A stretch of 64,000 bases of DNA from Hahella ganghwensis DSM 17046 (lineage in GTDB: Bacteria > Pseudomonadota > Gammaproteobacteria > Pseudomonadales > Oleiphilaceae): positions 62,001 through 126,000 of the forward strand of contig NZ_AQXX01000141.1 of assembly GCF_000376785.1 (NCBI RefSeq). The letters run 5' to 3'. Below the pieces are notes generated by a model. That model did not search any database. It saw only the letters and a list, made by a program, of their open reading frames with translations, and was not told the DNA's origin. How positions within the stretch are numbered: the stretch's first letter is position 1; each line of letters starts with the position of its first letter. Positions 30,500 through 41,565 of the stretch are shown in pieces. Both the position numbers and the translations under genes were made by a program.

Positions 30500-31771
30500 C
30501 TACACCACTTTAATGTCGTCGATAGAGTTCAGCGGATAATGCTCTGGGTAAGGCATCCGCGCAACACCTGTGTCGACTGCAGCTTTAGCCACTGCAGCAC
30601 AAACATCCGTCAGCAAACGCTTATCCATAGGCTTGGGAATAATATAATTCTTACCGAATTCAAATTGCTCCCCACCGTAAGCATCAATGACATCCTGAGG
30701 CACAGGCTGTTTGGCCAACTCACGAATCGCTTCTACCGCCGCCACTTTCATCTCTTCATTGATTGCCTTCGCACGAACATCCAGCGCACCACGGAAGATG
30801 AATGGGAAACCAAGAACATTGTTTACCTGGTTTGGATAATCTGAACGCCCAGTCGCCATGATAAGGTCATCGCGAGTCGCCAGCGCCAGCTCCGGCTTAA
30901 TCTCCGGGTCAGGATTGGAGCAGGCAAACACAACAGGATTAGGCGCCATGCTGGCCAGCATTTCTGCTGACAGCAGATCCGGACCGGACAAGCCAACAAA
31001 GACGTCCGCACCATTACAAGCGTCGGCAAGCGTACGCTTGTCAGTATCGATAGCAAACATTGCCTTGTACTGGTTCAGATCATCACGTCCGTTGTGAATC
31101 ACCCCTTTACGGTCCAGCATATAAATATTTTCAGACTTGGCACCACAGCTGATCAGCAGCTTCATACATGCCACCGCGGCAGCACCGGCACCTAGACAGA
31201 CTATCTTGGCTTCTTCAATGGATTTACCTTGCAACTCCAGGGCATTCAACATACCGGCTGCCGTTACAATCGCCGTTCCGTGTTGATCATCATGAAAGAT
31301 GGGGATATCGCACTGCTCAATAAGAACACGCTCAATTTCAAAACATTCAGGTGCTTTGATATCCTCCAGATTAATGCCACCAAAGGTGTCTGCAATTCGC
31401 GCAACGGTATCGATAAAGGCCTGAGGGCTTTCCGCCTTAACCTCCACATCAAATACGTCAATCCCTGCAAAACGCTTAAATAGAACCCCTTTCCCTTCCA
31501 TCACCGGCTTACTCGCCAGCGGGCCAAGATTCCCCAGGCCCAAAATTGCTGTACCGTCTGAAATGACCGCGACCAGATTGCCTTTATTAGTATATTTATA
31601 AGCCAGATTCTGATCTTTCGCGATTTCCCGGCACGGCTCTGCAACACCTGGACTATAGGCCAACGACAGGTCTCGTGAGGTTGCTGTGGGTTTTGTTATT
31701 TCCACGCTCAGTTTTCCTGGACGTGGATTAGCGTGATACTCAAGCGCAGCTGTTTTCAAATCTTCTGACAT
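30500..31771 (-). CDS. maeB: NADP-type malic enzyme, short form
   Basis: 423 aa. Malic enzyme N and NAD-binding domains: [53 protein letters not shown]. It decarboxylates malate to pyruvate with reduction of NAD(P). The phosphotransacetylase-like C-terminal domain of E. coli MaeB (759 aa) is absent, as in the Pseudomonas enzyme. AGGA lies 7 nt before the ATG. Cofactor choice cannot be read securely from sequence. Confidence 0.92.
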   Translation of the reverse strand: MSEDLKTAALEYHANPRPGKLSVEITKPTATSRDLSLAYSPGVAEPCREIAKDQNLAYKYTNKGNLVAVISDGTAILGLGNLGPLASKPVMEGKGVLFKRFAGIDVFDVEVKAESPQAFIDTVARIADTFGGINLEDIKAPECFEIERVLIEQCDIPIFHDDQHGTAIVTAAGMLNALELQGKSIEEAKIVCLGAGAAAVACMKLLISCGAKSENIYMLDRKGVIHNGRDDLNQYKAMFAIDTDKRTLADACNGADVFVGLSGPDLLSAEMLASMAPNPVVFACSNPDPEIKPELALATRDDLIMATGRSDYPNQVNNVLGFPFIFRGALDVRAKAINEEMKVAAVEAIRELAKQPVPQDVIDAYGGEQFEFGKNYIIPKPMDKRLLTDVCAAVAKAAVDTGVARMPYPEHYPLNSIDDIKVV

Positions 31772-31995
31772 TGCTTTTTTCCTACTTTATATATTTGGAA
31801 GGGCTATCAGATCAGGCAATGACCCGAACCTGACAACCTTCTCCATAGGCCCAAAATCCGGGGGTCCACATTATTACGTGTTTACTTTATGTGCTCAAGT
31901 GAATTGCTCACACTCCCCGGCCCTCACAAATCAGCATTAGTCTCCCATCACACGACCCTTATGATGGTTGATATGCCGCAAATCAGAGCAAAAAA

Positions 31996-32014
31996 AAGCC
32001 CGCATTGCGGGCTT
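31996..32014 (-). terminator. Terminator of rpmE
   Basis: AAGCCCGC (31996-32003) and GCGGGCTT (32007-32014) with a 3-nt loop, flanked by A and T runs; 22 nt after the rpmE stop, between rpmE and the malic enzyme promoter region. Confidence 0.9.
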
Positions 32015-32036
32015 TTTCCAATAAATCTTTTCAGGC

Positions 32037-32255
32037 TTAGCCTGGACGACCCATACGACCGCCGAAACGCTTGTTGAAGCGATCGATACGACCACCGGTA
32101 TCGAGAACCTTCTGCTTACCGGTATAAAACGGGTGACAGGCGGAACATACGTCTACGTGGAGATCTTCGCACAGAGTAGACTTGGTTTTAATCTGGTTAC
32201 CGCAACTGCAAGTTGCTGTAATTTCTTTGTATTCTGGATGAATACCCTGTTTCAT
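32037..32255 (-). CDS. rpmE: 50S ribosomal protein bL31, zinc form
   Basis: 72 aa from ATG 32255, the conserved MKQGIHPEY start; a longer frame to 32312 is not supported. Zinc ligands Cys16, Cys18, Cys37 and Cys40 are all present (CSCG ... [13 protein letters not shown]), so this is the C+ paralogue. Part of the 50S subunit at the intersubunit bridge. Divergent from priA, as in many gammaproteobacteria. Confidence 0.97.
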   Translation of the reverse strand: MKQGIHPEYKEITATCSCGNQIKTKSTLCEDLHVDVCSACHPFYTGKQKVLDTGGRIDRFNKRFGGRMGRPG

Positions 32256-32435
32256 AACAAACCTCGCTGATTCTGCCGCTACCCAATCAACTATACTTGC
32301 CGGGCACCGCATAAAGGGGCAAACTTACGCAACCGATCATCTGCCGGTGAAATTAAGGACGCGTGATCATACCAGAAAGCCAGAATATCACAAGCCCTCT
32401 AACCAATTTAACCACCTAGCGCTGTTTCCCAGATA

Positions 32436-34658
32436 ATGCCGAGCCCATTTGTTGTATCCATTGCCGTCCCTGTCCCTCTCAGAAAAACGTTTGACTATCT
32501 ACCTGAAATGTCCTTGCCTGACCCTGAACACTATACCCCCGGCAAGCGATGCAAAGTCCCTGTGGGCCAGAGAACCCTGATCGGAGTAATTACGGGCATC
32601 CACCATTCACCGCAGGTTCCACAGGATAAATTGCGCCCGATAAAGCAGATCCTGGACCCACACCCGACTATTCCAAGCAATGTACTGCAACTGGCACAAT
32701 GGATCAGCGATTATTATCATGCCCCTTTGGGAGAAGTCCTTATTAATGCCCTTCCTCCCCTGATGCGGCAGGATCGCAGCTGGGAAAAGTTGTCAAACAG
32801 CCTCAGCACCATCCTCTGGCAGGCCACCCCAGGAGCCGACAGCACCGGTCTTCGAGGAGCAAAACAGAAAGCACTGCTAGAGCTGTTAATCGGTATGCCT
32901 GAAGGACTCTCACAGCCAGACATCATAAATCAGGGTTATACCACCGCTCAGTTACGCGCACTGGAATCCAAACAATTTGCACACTCCACACAGGTCCGCT
33001 CCCGACCAGGGAAAGAAGCTCCCGTTACCTCCAGCAAACCAACACTGACCACCGAACAGCAACAGGCCCTCCAACAGCTGATCGGGGTATCCCCCGGATT
33101 TACCACAACACTACTGGAAGGTGTGACAGGCAGCGGCAAAACAGAAGTCTATCTGGATTGGATTGAACACCGGATAAACAACAATGCGTCAGAGCAAATT
33201 CTGGTATTAATTCCCGAAATAGCACTCACCCCCCAAACACTTCGACGCTTTAAAGTCCGCTTTGGTGAGCAGGTCGTCAGCTATCACAGCGCCATGAACG
33301 ATAGCGAGCGCCTTCTTACCTGGATCCAAGTAAAAGAAGGAGAAGTCAGTGTCGTTGTGGCAACCCGATCTGGAATCTTACTCCCCTTCAAGTCTTTGGG
33401 CGGGGTCATTGTGGATGAAGAGCATGACTCTTCATTCAAACAGCAGGACGGCGCACGTTATCACGCCCGGGACCTGGCCCTTATTCGCGGTCAACATAGC
33501 CAATGTCCTGTTATTCTCGGAAGCGCCACCCCCTCTTTCGAGTCACTGAATAATGCCGATCAGGGACGCTACCACTATGTTCGCCTGGAATCACGAGTGT
33601 CATCCACTCCACTCCCCCGAATCCACCTTATCGACATCAAAAGCAGACCGCTGGAAGGCGGTATTTCCCCTCCAATATTGCAGGAAATAAGTTCTGCGAT
33701 ATCAGCAGAGGAGCAAGTGATGGTGTTTATTAACCGCCGAGGTTTTGCGCCAGTCATCATGTGTGTCGACTGTGGCTGGATTGCAGAGTGCCGCTCATGC
33801 GATGCCAGGCTTACCTATCACCGTCGCCAGCAATCCCTGAAATGCCATCATTGCGAAAAACAATACCGCCTACCCACAAGCTGCCCGAGTTGCGAATCCA
33901 AAAATCTCAAACCTATTGGCGCCGGAACGGAAAGAACTGAGGAATACCTGGAGCAGCAATTTCCAGATGTCCCGGTGATTCGCATTGACCGGGACTCAAT
34001 ACAAAACAAAGGCTCGCTTGACCAGAAGCTTTTACCAATACGGCAGGGCCACTCCTGCCTGATCGTCGGCACCCAAATGCTGGCCAAAGGGCACGACTTC
34101 CCCAATCTGTCCACTGTTGCAGTGCTTAATGCAGATGGCGGACTGTTTAGCAGCGATTTCAGGAGCACGGAAAAAACAGCCCAATTGCTGATACAGGTGG
34201 CCGGGCGGGCCGGACGCAGGGAAAAGCCGGGCAAAGTCTTTATTCAAACCCAGTTTCCGGAACATCCTCTGCTGCAGTATATCCAGCAACATGATTATCG
34301 CGGAATCTATGCAAGCGAAATGGCCATGAGAAAACAGGGCCACTTCCCCCCGGCCTACTCCATGGCATTGATCAGAGGCGAAGCCTCATCATTGGAGGAC
34401 ACGCTGAATTCACTATGGAAGCTCAGAGACCTTATGGAAACCTGCGAAAATCATTTGCCCTCGATTCACGGTCCTTTTCCATCTCTGATACAGAAAAAAC
34501 AAAACCGCTTTCATGGCCTGATCTGGCTGTTCTCCGCTGACCGCTCTGTACTGAGAAAATTTCTCAGGCATTGGCTGGGCATGATGGAGAACCAGAAACT
34601 TAAGCTGCCAGGAAAATTCCGCTGGCAGCTCGACGTTGACCCCATTGACACACTGTAA
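32436..34658 (+). CDS. priA: Primosomal protein N' (replication restart helicase PriA)
   Basis: 740 aa. N-terminal 3'-DNA-binding domain, Walker A GVTGSGKTE near residue 229, DEEH box VDEEHDSSFK, and four Cys pairs (CVDC, CRSC, CHHC, CPSC) binding two zinc ions inside the helicase core, then GTQMLAKGHDFPN and VAGRAGR. It recognises stalled forks and reloads DnaB through PriB/DnaT. All motifs are intact. Confidence 0.97.
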   Translation: MPSPFVVSIAVPVPLRKTFDYLPEMSLPDPEHYTPGKRCKVPVGQRTLIGVITGIHHSPQVPQDKLRPIKQILDPHPTIPSNVLQLAQWISDYYHAPLGEVLINALPPLMRQDRSWEKLSNSLSTILWQATPGADSTGLRGAKQKALLELLIGMPEGLSQPDIINQGYTTAQLRALESKQFAHSTQVRSRPGKEAPVTSSKPTLTTEQQQALQQLIGVSPGFTTTLLEGVTGSGKTEVYLDWIEHRINNNASEQILVLIPEIALTPQTLRRFKVRFGEQVVSYHSAMNDSERLLTWIQVKEGEVSVVVATRSGILLPFKSLGGVIVDEEHDSSFKQQDGARYHARDLALIRGQHSQCPVILGSATPSFESLNNADQGRYHYVRLESRVSSTPLPRIHLIDIKSRPLEGGISPPILQEISSAISAEEQVMVFINRRGFAPVIMCVDCGWIAECRSCDARLTYHRRQQSLKCHHCEKQYRLPTSCPSCESKNLKPIGAGTERTEEYLEQQFPDVPVIRIDRDSIQNKGSLDQKLLPIRQGHSCLIVGTQMLAKGHDFPNLSTVAVLNADGGLFSSDFRSTEKTAQLLIQVAGRAGRREKPGKVFIQTQFPEHPLLQYIQQHDYRGIYASEMAMRKQGHFPPAYSMALIRGEASSLEDTLNSLWKLRDLMETCENHLPSIHGPFPSLIQKKQNRFHGLIWLFSADRSVLRKFLRHWLGMMENQKLKLPGKFRWQLDVDPIDTL

Positions 34659-34978
34659 TCAGGACAATTTCTGGTATCGGTTGCGGACCCTGCCTAGGTG
34701 TAGGATAATCACGCGATTTCAGTGCCTGTATTCTTTTTAGACAGGTCACCCCTGAGATTTGAGGTTTCATTGCTGCCGCACAATTTTGCATACCCAATGA
34801 TTGCGTCATATCAATCGTCGTATCTGCGATGTCTTCTGGACGACATACGCGGTTAATATTCAGGACCTATCTTCGACAGGCTGACAAGATAGAATTTAGC
34901 AGCACTACCCGAAACCAAAATTCATCAGTACCGAATTTTTAAAACGAACTTTCAGAGCAGTTATCGGACTTATATATA
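34659..34978 (+). other. 320-bp gap between priA and argS
   Basis: No gene is supported. It contains two weak inverted repeats: GTGCCTGT/ACAGGTCAC (34722-34749, one bulge) and CTATCTT/AAGATAG (34867-34873, 34886-34892). The second lies about 90 nt before argS and could be a leader hairpin or operator. The argS promoter must be in this stretch, but no convincing hexamer pair was found. Confidence 0.4.
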
Positions 34979-36736
34979 ATGAAGCAAACTATCGCATCGC
35001 TGCTTCGCACCGCGTTAAAGAACCTGGCCAGCGAGGGCACTCTGGCTGAAGACCAGATCCCAGAATCCATTCTGGTGGAAAACACCCGGGACAAAAGCCA
35101 CGGAGACTTGGCAACCAACGTAGCCCTGACCCTGACCAAACAGGCCAAAATGCCACCGCGAAAACTGGCAGAAGCTATCGTTGCCAACCTGCCATCATCC
35201 CATCACGTCAAGGATGTGGAAATTGCCGGTCCTGGATTTATTAACTTTTTCCTGAATGCCGCCAGTCAATTCGAAATCATCGGCAGCATTCTGGCCGCAG
35301 AAGACAGCTTTGGCCGCAGCAATTTTGGTCAGAAGAAGCGCATTCAAGTTGAGTTCGTGTCTGCCAATCCCACTGGCCCACTGCATGTAGGACATGGTCG
35401 CGGAGCCGCATATGGGGCCACCATCGCTGAATTGCTGAAAGCGGTCGGCTACAGTGTCCATAACGAATATTACGTCAACGACGCTGGCCGCCAGATGAAC
35501 ATTCTGGCAGCCAGTGTCTGGCTGCGCTACCTGGAGTTGCAGGGAGAAACCCTGAATTTCCCCAGTAATGGCTACAAAGGCGAGTATGTTCGCGATATCG
35601 CGGCCGGACTGAAAGAGCAGCATGGTGATATATTCAAACACTCTTCCGCAGAGGTTTTCAGCGACATACCAGCAGATGAGCCTCAGGGTGGAGACAAGGA
35701 AGAGCATATCGATGCACTGATTCAGAAGTGCCGCCAGCTGCTGGGAGCGGACAATTATTTGACCGTTTTTAACGCAGGCCTAGACAGCATTCTGACTGAC
35801 ATCAGAGATGACCTTGTAGAATTCGGCGTACGCTATGATGAGTGGTTCTCTGAAAAATCACTAAGCGCCGACATAGATAAAGCCCTTGCCCGATTACAGG
35901 AAGCCGGACATCTCTATGAAAAGGAAGGGGCGATCTGGTTCCGCTCTACCACGTTTGGAGATGATAAAGACAGAGTCGTGAAGCGGGAAAATGGTGAAGC
36001 CACTTATTTCGCTTCCGATATTGCGTATCACCTGAACAAATTTGAACGCGGCTTTGACCGTGTCATCAACATTTGGGGTGCAGATCACCACGGCTACATT
36101 GCCAGGGTAAAAGCGGCACTGGAGGCTTTAGGTCTAGACAAGGATAAGCTCGACATAAAACTTGTCCAGTTTGCTATTCTCTATCGGGGCAAAGAGCGAG
36201 TCCAAATGTCCACCCGTAGCGGCGAATTTGTGACTCTGCGTGAACTCCGGAATGAAGTAGGCAATGATGCAGCACGATTTGTGTATGTAACGCGTAAGAC
36301 AGAACAGCATATGGACTTTGATCTGGAGCTTGCCAAATCCGAAAGCAAGGATAACCCCGTCTACTATGTTCAATACGCCCATGCCCGTATTTGCAGTGTT
36401 ATGCGCAAGTTGAGCGAAATGGGGCTGGAATGGGATAAACAGAAAGGCCTGGAAGCTCTACCGATTCTTAATGAAGAGGGTGAGAAGGATCTGGTAACCC
36501 AACTCAATCAGTACCCGGAAATGGTTCACAATGCAGCAGTTAACCTCGAACCCCATGTGTTAACTCATTACCTGCGGGACCTGGCATCCAACTTTCACGG
36601 CTATTACAACTCCCACAAGGTATTGGAAGATGATGCGCAGGTCAGAAATGCCCGCCTGACATTGAGCATGGCAGTGCGGCAGATCCTGAGTAATGGACTC
36701 GGGCTGCTGGGAGTTTCAGCGCCAACACATATGTAA
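34979..36736 (+). CDS. argS: Arginyl-tRNA synthetase
   Basis: 585 aa, class I. N-terminal Add-1 domain that recognises the tRNA D-loop, catalytic HIGH-like motif in [15 protein letters not shown], the KMSKS counterpart in [10 protein letters not shown], and the DALR anticodon domain ending near [19 protein letters not shown]. It charges tRNA-Arg. The ribosome binding site is weak (GGA, 10 nt before the ATG). Confidence 0.97.
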   Translation: MKQTIASLLRTALKNLASEGTLAEDQIPESILVENTRDKSHGDLATNVALTLTKQAKMPPRKLAEAIVANLPSSHHVKDVEIAGPGFINFFLNAASQFEIIGSILAAEDSFGRSNFGQKKRIQVEFVSANPTGPLHVGHGRGAAYGATIAELLKAVGYSVHNEYYVNDAGRQMNILAASVWLRYLELQGETLNFPSNGYKGEYVRDIAAGLKEQHGDIFKHSSAEVFSDIPADEPQGGDKEEHIDALIQKCRQLLGADNYLTVFNAGLDSILTDIRDDLVEFGVRYDEWFSEKSLSADIDKALARLQEAGHLYEKEGAIWFRSTTFGDDKDRVVKRENGEATYFASDIAYHLNKFERGFDRVINIWGADHHGYIARVKAALEALGLDKDKLDIKLVQFAILYRGKERVQMSTRSGEFVTLRELRNEVGNDAARFVYVTRKTEQHMDFDLELAKSESKDNPVYYVQYAHARICSVMRKLSEMGLEWDKQKGLEALPILNEEGEKDLVTQLNQYPEMVHNAAVNLEPHVLTHYLRDLASNFHGYYNSHKVLEDDAQVRNARLTLSMAVRQILSNGLGLLGVSAPTHM

Positions 36737-36890
36737 CCCCCAGAAAGATGTAACAACAGAACTCAGCCAAAAAACTGGGTTCCAACCCGACAGCACTTTG
36801 CGGGCACCAATAAAAGCAGACGCTTTTTAGTCCCTCAAAGTGCTGAATTTGAATCCCTGTTCCCAGAGCAAATACTGCCAGATCTTTGAA

Positions 36891-37442
36891 ATGGCCAAAA
36901 AAACAACTTCCTCCTCACAGAAAAAAGTTCCCGGTTGGGTTTGGGCATTCAATCTCGCCCTTGCCGCAATGTTCCTATATTTCCTTTATTACCTGAAGTC
37001 TGTCCCGGAAACGACGGAAATAGAATCCCCCGGGCAGACAACCACCAAACAGTCAACCTCTCCACAAAAACCAGCAGAGGAAAGCGACGCCCCCCAGAAA
37101 GAAGACCCCCGCTTCAAATTCTATGACATGCTGCCTGAAACAGAGGTGGTTGCGCCGAAAGTTGAGGAGTACACCCCCAAAAAACTTCCGGAGAATTATG
37201 CCTATATGCTCCAGACCGGATCCTTCCGAACCTTTGATGATGCTGAGCGACAGCGGGCGATGATTGGCTTCCAGGGGCTTAAGGCTCAGGTGGAAAAATA
37301 CCAGGCCAGCGAGGACAACATCTGGTTCAGAGTTAAAGTGGGCCCCTTCACCTCAAGATCAAAAATGAACAGCGCGGTGGACAAGTTGGTTGCCATTAAC
37401 ATTCAACCCCTCGTTAAGAAGCTGAAAACCGACAAGGAGTAG
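36891..37442 (+). CDS. FtsN-like SPOR protein
   Basis: 183 aa from ATG 36891. A short basic cytoplasmic end with MAKKTT, as in FtsN-type proteins; one membrane helix (about 15-35); a Pro/Thr/Glu-rich linker; and a C-terminal SPOR domain (about 105-180: YAMLQTGSFRTFDDAERQRA). Its place between argS/priA and hslVU is that of ftsN in enterobacteria and Pseudomonas. Likely binds septal glycan and activates division. FtsN proper is longer, so the symbol is withheld. Confidence 0.85.
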   Translation: MAKKTTSSSQKKVPGWVWAFNLALAAMFLYFLYYLKSVPETTEIESPGQTTTKQSTSPQKPAEESDAPQKEDPRFKFYDMLPETEVVAPKVEEYTPKKLPENYAYMLQTGSFRTFDDAERQRAMIGFQGLKAQVEKYQASEDNIWFRVKVGPFTSRSKMNSAVDKLVAINIQPLVKKLKTDKE

Positions 37443-37562
37443 ATGCCAGCCCCCTTCCTTTTTCTCCTTGAATTTCCGGGAAGAGGCTCCATATAGTTTT
37501 TTCTGTCGCGAGGGTTCGGCCTTCAGCTTTAATTATCTCATTCACTTTACTTGGAGTAGGGA

Positions 37563-38093
37563 ATGACCACCATTGTATCCGTTCGTAGAGACGGCCATGT
37601 CGCCATGGGGGGTGACGGCCAGGTATCCCTCGGCAATACTGTCATGAAGGGGAATGCACGCAAAGTCAGACGCCTGTATCACGACAAGGTTATCGCAGGA
37701 TTTGCCGGCGGCACTGCCGATGCGTTCACTCTGTTTGAACGCTTCGAAGCCCAGTTGGAGAAACACCAGGGAAATCTGGTCAGGGCAGCCGTGGAGCTGG
37801 CAAAAGACTGGCGGACAGACAGAGCTCTTCGTAGACTTGAAGCCCTTTTGGCAGTGGCGGATGAAAATGCCTCCCTCATTATTACCGGTAATGGTGATGT
37901 TATTGAACCGGAACAGAGCCTCATTGCCATTGGCTCCGGTGGTCCATATGCCCAGGCTGCCGCAAGAGCCCTATTAGAGAATACCGATCTGAATGCCCGT
38001 GAAATTGTCGAGAAGAGCCTGGAAATTGCTGGTGATATTTGTGTGTACACAAATCAGCAACGCACTCTTGAAGAACTCGGCGGCACTCAGTAA
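37563..38093 (+). CDS. hslV: ATP-dependent protease subunit HslV
   Basis: 176 aa. After Met removal Thr2 (MTTIVSVRR) becomes the N-terminal nucleophile; GGDGQVSLG, Lys in KVRRLY and [11 protein letters not shown] are conserved. It forms the dodecameric chamber of the HslVU protease. GGAG precedes the ATG and hslU starts 31 nt downstream; the two form an operon, often heat-shock induced, but no sigma-32 site could be fixed. Confidence 0.98.
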   Translation: MTTIVSVRRDGHVAMGGDGQVSLGNTVMKGNARKVRRLYHDKVIAGFAGGTADAFTLFERFEAQLEKHQGNLVRAAVELAKDWRTDRALRRLEALLAVADENASLIITGNGDVIEPEQSLIAIGSGGPYAQAAARALLENTDLNAREIVEKSLEIAGDICVYTNQQRTLEELGGTQ

Positions 38094-38124
38094 CAGCAAT
38101 TGAACAGTTAAAAGGTTATCAATA

Positions 38125-39456
38125 ATGTCAGGCATGACACCTCGCGAAATCGTCCAAGAACTTGATCGGCACATCATTGGTCAGAATTCCGCCAAACGTG
38201 CGGTTGCGATTGCTCTCAGAAATCGCTGGCGCAGAATGCAGATTGATGAAGGCCTCAGAGATGAAGTTACCCCTAAGAACATCCTGATGATAGGCCCCAC
38301 CGGGGTCGGCAAAACAGAAATTGCCCGCCGTCTGGCCAAACTTGCAGACGCTCCTTTCATCAAGGTGGAAGCGACCAAGTTTACCGAGGTAGGCTATGTT
38401 GGTCGCGATGTCGAATCCATTATTCGAGATCTGGCGGATATGGCGATCAAGATGCTGCGGGAAAAAGAAGTAGCCAAGGTGGAAAATCGCGCCTTGGATG
38501 CTGCCGAGGACCGAATTCTTGATGTTCTGCTTCCACCGGCGCGTTCATTTGGTTCTGAGGACACTCCGACCGACCAGGAATCCACCGCACGCCAGGTATT
38601 TCGCAAAAAGCTTCGCGAAGGTGTTCTGGATGACAAAGAAATCGATATTGAGATTAAATCCACCCCGGTAGGTGTGGAGATCATGGCCCACCCTGGCATG
38701 GAAGAAATGACCAGTCAGTTACAAAACATGTTCTCTAACATTTCCGGTGACCGTAAACGCACCAAGCGAATGAAAGTCGCTGATGCGATGAAAAAGGTTA
38801 AGGATGAGGAAGCCTCCAAGCTCATCAATGAAGAAGAGCTTAAGCAAAGAGCGCTATCTCTGGTTGAACAGAACGGTATTGTCTTTATCGATGAGATTGA
38901 CAAGGTAGCCAAGCGCTCAGAAACCGGCTCGGCAGATGTGTCCCGGGAAGGGGTTCAGCGTGATTTGCTGCCACTGATCGAGGGCTGCACCGTCAGCACC
39001 AAGTTCGGTATGATCAGAACCGATCATATCCTCTTTATTGCTTCGGGGGCGTTCCACCTGTCCAAACCGTCAGACCTGATTCCTGAACTACAGGGACGAC
39101 TGCCAATTCGTGTAGAACTTGATGCATTGACCCCGGAAGATTTTGAACGAATTCTGACCGAACCGAACGCTTCACTGACAGAGCAATACATTGCACTGAT
39201 GGCGACGGAGTCTGTCAATATTTCTTTTGCTCCAGGAGCCATCACCCGCATTGCCGAAATTGCCTGGAAGGTTAATGAAAAAACCGAGAATATCGGTGCC
39301 CGTCGACTTCATACGGTCATGGAAAAGCTTCTGGAAGAGGTTTCCTTTAGTGCCGGTGATCAGATTCGGGAACATTTTGAAATTACCCCCGATTATGTGG
39401 ACAAGTACCTTGGAGACCTCTCCGAGGATGAAGACTTGAGTCGCTACATTCTCTAA
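38125..39456 (+). CDS. hslU: HslU, ATPase subunit of HslVU
   Basis: 443 aa AAA+ unfoldase. Walker [10 protein letters not shown] (about 57-65), pore motif GYVGRD, the inserted I domain (about 110-240), Walker [10 protein letters not shown], and the C-terminal tail DEDLSRYIL that docks in HslV. Full length. Confidence 0.98.
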   Translation: MSGMTPREIVQELDRHIIGQNSAKRAVAIALRNRWRRMQIDEGLRDEVTPKNILMIGPTGVGKTEIARRLAKLADAPFIKVEATKFTEVGYVGRDVESIIRDLADMAIKMLREKEVAKVENRALDAAEDRILDVLLPPARSFGSEDTPTDQESTARQVFRKKLREGVLDDKEIDIEIKSTPVGVEIMAHPGMEEMTSQLQNMFSNISGDRKRTKRMKVADAMKKVKDEEASKLINEEELKQRALSLVEQNGIVFIDEIDKVAKRSETGSADVSREGVQRDLLPLIEGCTVSTKFGMIRTDHILFIASGAFHLSKPSDLIPELQGRLPIRVELDALTPEDFERILTEPNASLTEQYIALMATESVNISFAPGAITRIAEIAWKVNEKTENIGARRLHTVMEKLLEEVSFSAGDQIREHFEITPDYVDKYLGDLSEDEDLSRYIL

Positions 39457-39477
39457 GCAAATTGATGTGATGATTCT

Positions 39478-39831
39478 ATGAGCAATATTCCCTCTCAGAT
39501 TCAATTACATCAGAAATCATGCACCCTGGAGCTGACCTATGCTTCAGGGCTGCATGAAATACTTGATGCTGAGTTTCTCAGGGTAAACTCCCCCAGTGCA
39601 GAAGTCAGAGGACATGGTGGACAAGGAGGAACACTACCAACAGGGAAGCGTGACGTTGCTATTACGAACGTAGAAGTTGTCGGCAACTACGCGTTAAAAA
39701 TCACTTTCAGTGACGGCCACGACAGCGGACTTTATGCCTGGGACTATCTTGAAGACCTTTGTAGAAACAAATCGCAATACTGGCAGTCATACCTCGCCAA
39801 GCTTTCCGCAACCAATGGAAGTCGCGACTAA
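39478..39831 (+). CDS. DUF971 / GBBH-like N-terminal domain protein
   Basis: 117 aa, one DUF971 domain (LELTYASGLHEILDAEFLRVNSPSAEV ... FSDGHDSGLYAWDYL), which is related to the N-terminal domain of gamma-butyrobetaine hydroxylase and is linked in some lineages to iron-sulfur cluster proteins. It follows hslU by 21 nt and is probably read with it. Biochemical role unknown. Confidence 0.88.
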   Translation: MSNIPSQIQLHQKSCTLELTYASGLHEILDAEFLRVNSPSAEVRGHGGQGGTLPTGKRDVAITNVEVVGNYALKITFSDGHDSGLYAWDYLEDLCRNKSQYWQSYLAKLSATNGSRD

Positions 39832-39888
39832 GCGTTCGGATACCTGACAAAACCGTGCATCTGGTCTGAAAGCACCCTTAAATAAAAA

Positions 39889-39937
39889 ACCCTTCGTCCA
39901 AATGGGGTTTGATAGGAGGGGGAATCGGACGAAGGGT
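39889..39937 (-). terminator. Terminator of the patatin gene, 11-bp stem with long loop
   Basis: The arm at 39889-39899 and its exact complement at 39927-39937 enclose 27 nt. Read leftward, the second arm runs into TTTTTTATT. It lies 88 nt after the patatin stop and may also stop hslVU transcripts poorly from the other side. The long G-rich loop is unusual for a terminator. Confidence 0.7.
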
Positions 39938-40024
39938 CAAAACCGAACCTTCATTGCCAGTACCTATATAATTAGCGCCACCATTGCTCTCATCCCATCC
40001 CTCTCCTAACTGCAGGATGAGACG

Positions 40025-41284
40025 TTATATAATTTTTCTCGCGCTATGCAGAAAATCAGCCACGCCTTCCATTCCAGCACCGATCCGGTTCAAATACCCC
40101 CCGTTGTTACGACGCCTCTCATTGGCGACATATAACGGCAGCATTTCTCCGTATAGGCTGGTACTGATTGTCCTTTGTTCATCTTCCAGAATATCTTTGC
40201 GTATCGTAATGTTGAATGGTGCCAGTTGTTTTGAGAGCTCATCATAGCGGTTCAGCAAATCCTGCCGGGTCATCTGGTAGGCATGCTCACAAACAATCCG
40301 CCGAGACTGGAAGCTGAAGACATTCGAGAAAAACAGCTTGGCATCATCTCGTGTCGGCTCAAACAGGCTAATGACCGCGTTAGGATACTCTTTGTCATAC
40401 ATCGCCATTCCTGCTCGCATTCTTGAATACACCATCGTCCGATAGGTCTGCGCCACAATATTGGGCATCCCTCTGTTCAACAGCGCTCCGGGTTCCATCG
40501 TGCCAGCCTCCACTGCAGCCTGGACATCTATTGGTACCACAGGATTGATCGCCAGAATCAAATCTGCCCCATCCTCAAGGGCAACGGAAGCATGAATTCC
40601 CTTTCTCAGCGTACCATCGGCATAATACCGACCATCAATCTCCACGGGAGTGTATACCGCAGGTGCCGCAACACTGGCCTGAACGGCTCTGGAGATGGGA
40701 ACATGGTCAAACCCGGGAGAGCCAAAACGCACTGTTTCACTACTTTCAACGTCTGCGGCGATCAGATAGAGCCGCCGGCTCAGCTTGCGGAAATCGTTCG
40801 TTCTACCAAGCAGACTGAAAGACCTTTCCAGATATTCATTCAAACCTTCATTATCAAATAAGCCTGAAGGTACCGCCTGAGCCAGAATCGTCATGGCTTC
40901 CACAAAACTCTGATCTCTGGGGTTTTCTATAAACTTTGCACAGGCCTCTACCAGCAACCCGGGCACAGACACTGCCCTCTTCAGATATTCCTTGACCGCA
41001 GGCCTGAAAAAAACTTCCGGGTGGAATGGGTGAACATCTGCTTCATTTTTCACAAATATCCGGCACATCTGCGCAGTGGTCATCTGATTCGCTAAATTGG
41101 CAGCCACAAATGACCCGGCACTCACCCCGACATATACATACAAATCGTTAAAATCGATTCCTTCCAAAGCTTCATCAAGCGCCCTGAGTGCACCAATTTC
41201 ATATATACCTCCCAAAGCTCCGCCGCCGCCTAGCACCAGGCCGACTTTTGGTAAGGTCTTACTATCTTCGCGGTTTTCCGCCAT
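40025..41284 (-). CDS. Patatin-like phospholipase
   Basis: 419 aa from ATG 41284 (ATGs at 41293 and a TTG at 41305 are alternatives). Patatin domain: oxyanion loop LGGGGALG, nucleophile elbow GVSAG, and catalytic Asp in YADGT. No signal peptide, so cytoplasmic or membrane-peripheral. The C-terminal third (VVYSRMRAGM ... RKDILEDEQRT) is outside the core domain. It probably hydrolyses acyl esters of lipids or storage polyester; substrate is not visible. Own terminator downstream. Confidence 0.9.
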   Translation of the reverse strand: MAENREDSKTLPKVGLVLGGGGALGGIYEIGALRALDEALEGIDFNDLYVYVGVSAGSFVAANLANQMTTAQMCRIFVKNEADVHPFHPEVFFRPAVKEYLKRAVSVPGLLVEACAKFIENPRDQSFVEAMTILAQAVPSGLFDNEGLNEYLERSFSLLGRTNDFRKLSRRLYLIAADVESSETVRFGSPGFDHVPISRAVQASVAAPAVYTPVEIDGRYYADGTLRKGIHASVALEDGADLILAINPVVPIDVQAAVEAGTMEPGALLNRGMPNIVAQTYRTMVYSRMRAGMAMYDKEYPNAVISLFEPTRDDAKLFFSNVFSFQSRRIVCEHAYQMTRQDLLNRYDELSKQLAPFNITIRKDILEDEQRTISTSLYGEMLPLYVANERRRNNGGYLNRIGAGMEGVADFLHSARKII

Positions 41285-41565
41285 ATTAAGCATCCGTCTG
41301 AGCAACTGATAAGCGTCTGTCAGAAAACCAGGCGCACCATTGTTTTACTACCGGCACGCCTGTGACAAAACAGCTTAAAGTATAGTGTTTTACAGGAAAC
41401 ACTTGGCGAATTCTGCCATAAATAGGCCGAAACTCTCGACACTCGTCACAAAAACTAACAGAGCCGATTAGAATAATCATACTAAAGAAAGGAAACACAG
41501 CGAGGATATAGACGGCTTCGCCTGAAGCAGGAGATGAAATCAGGTGCAGGGAGAAAGAGCCAGTG

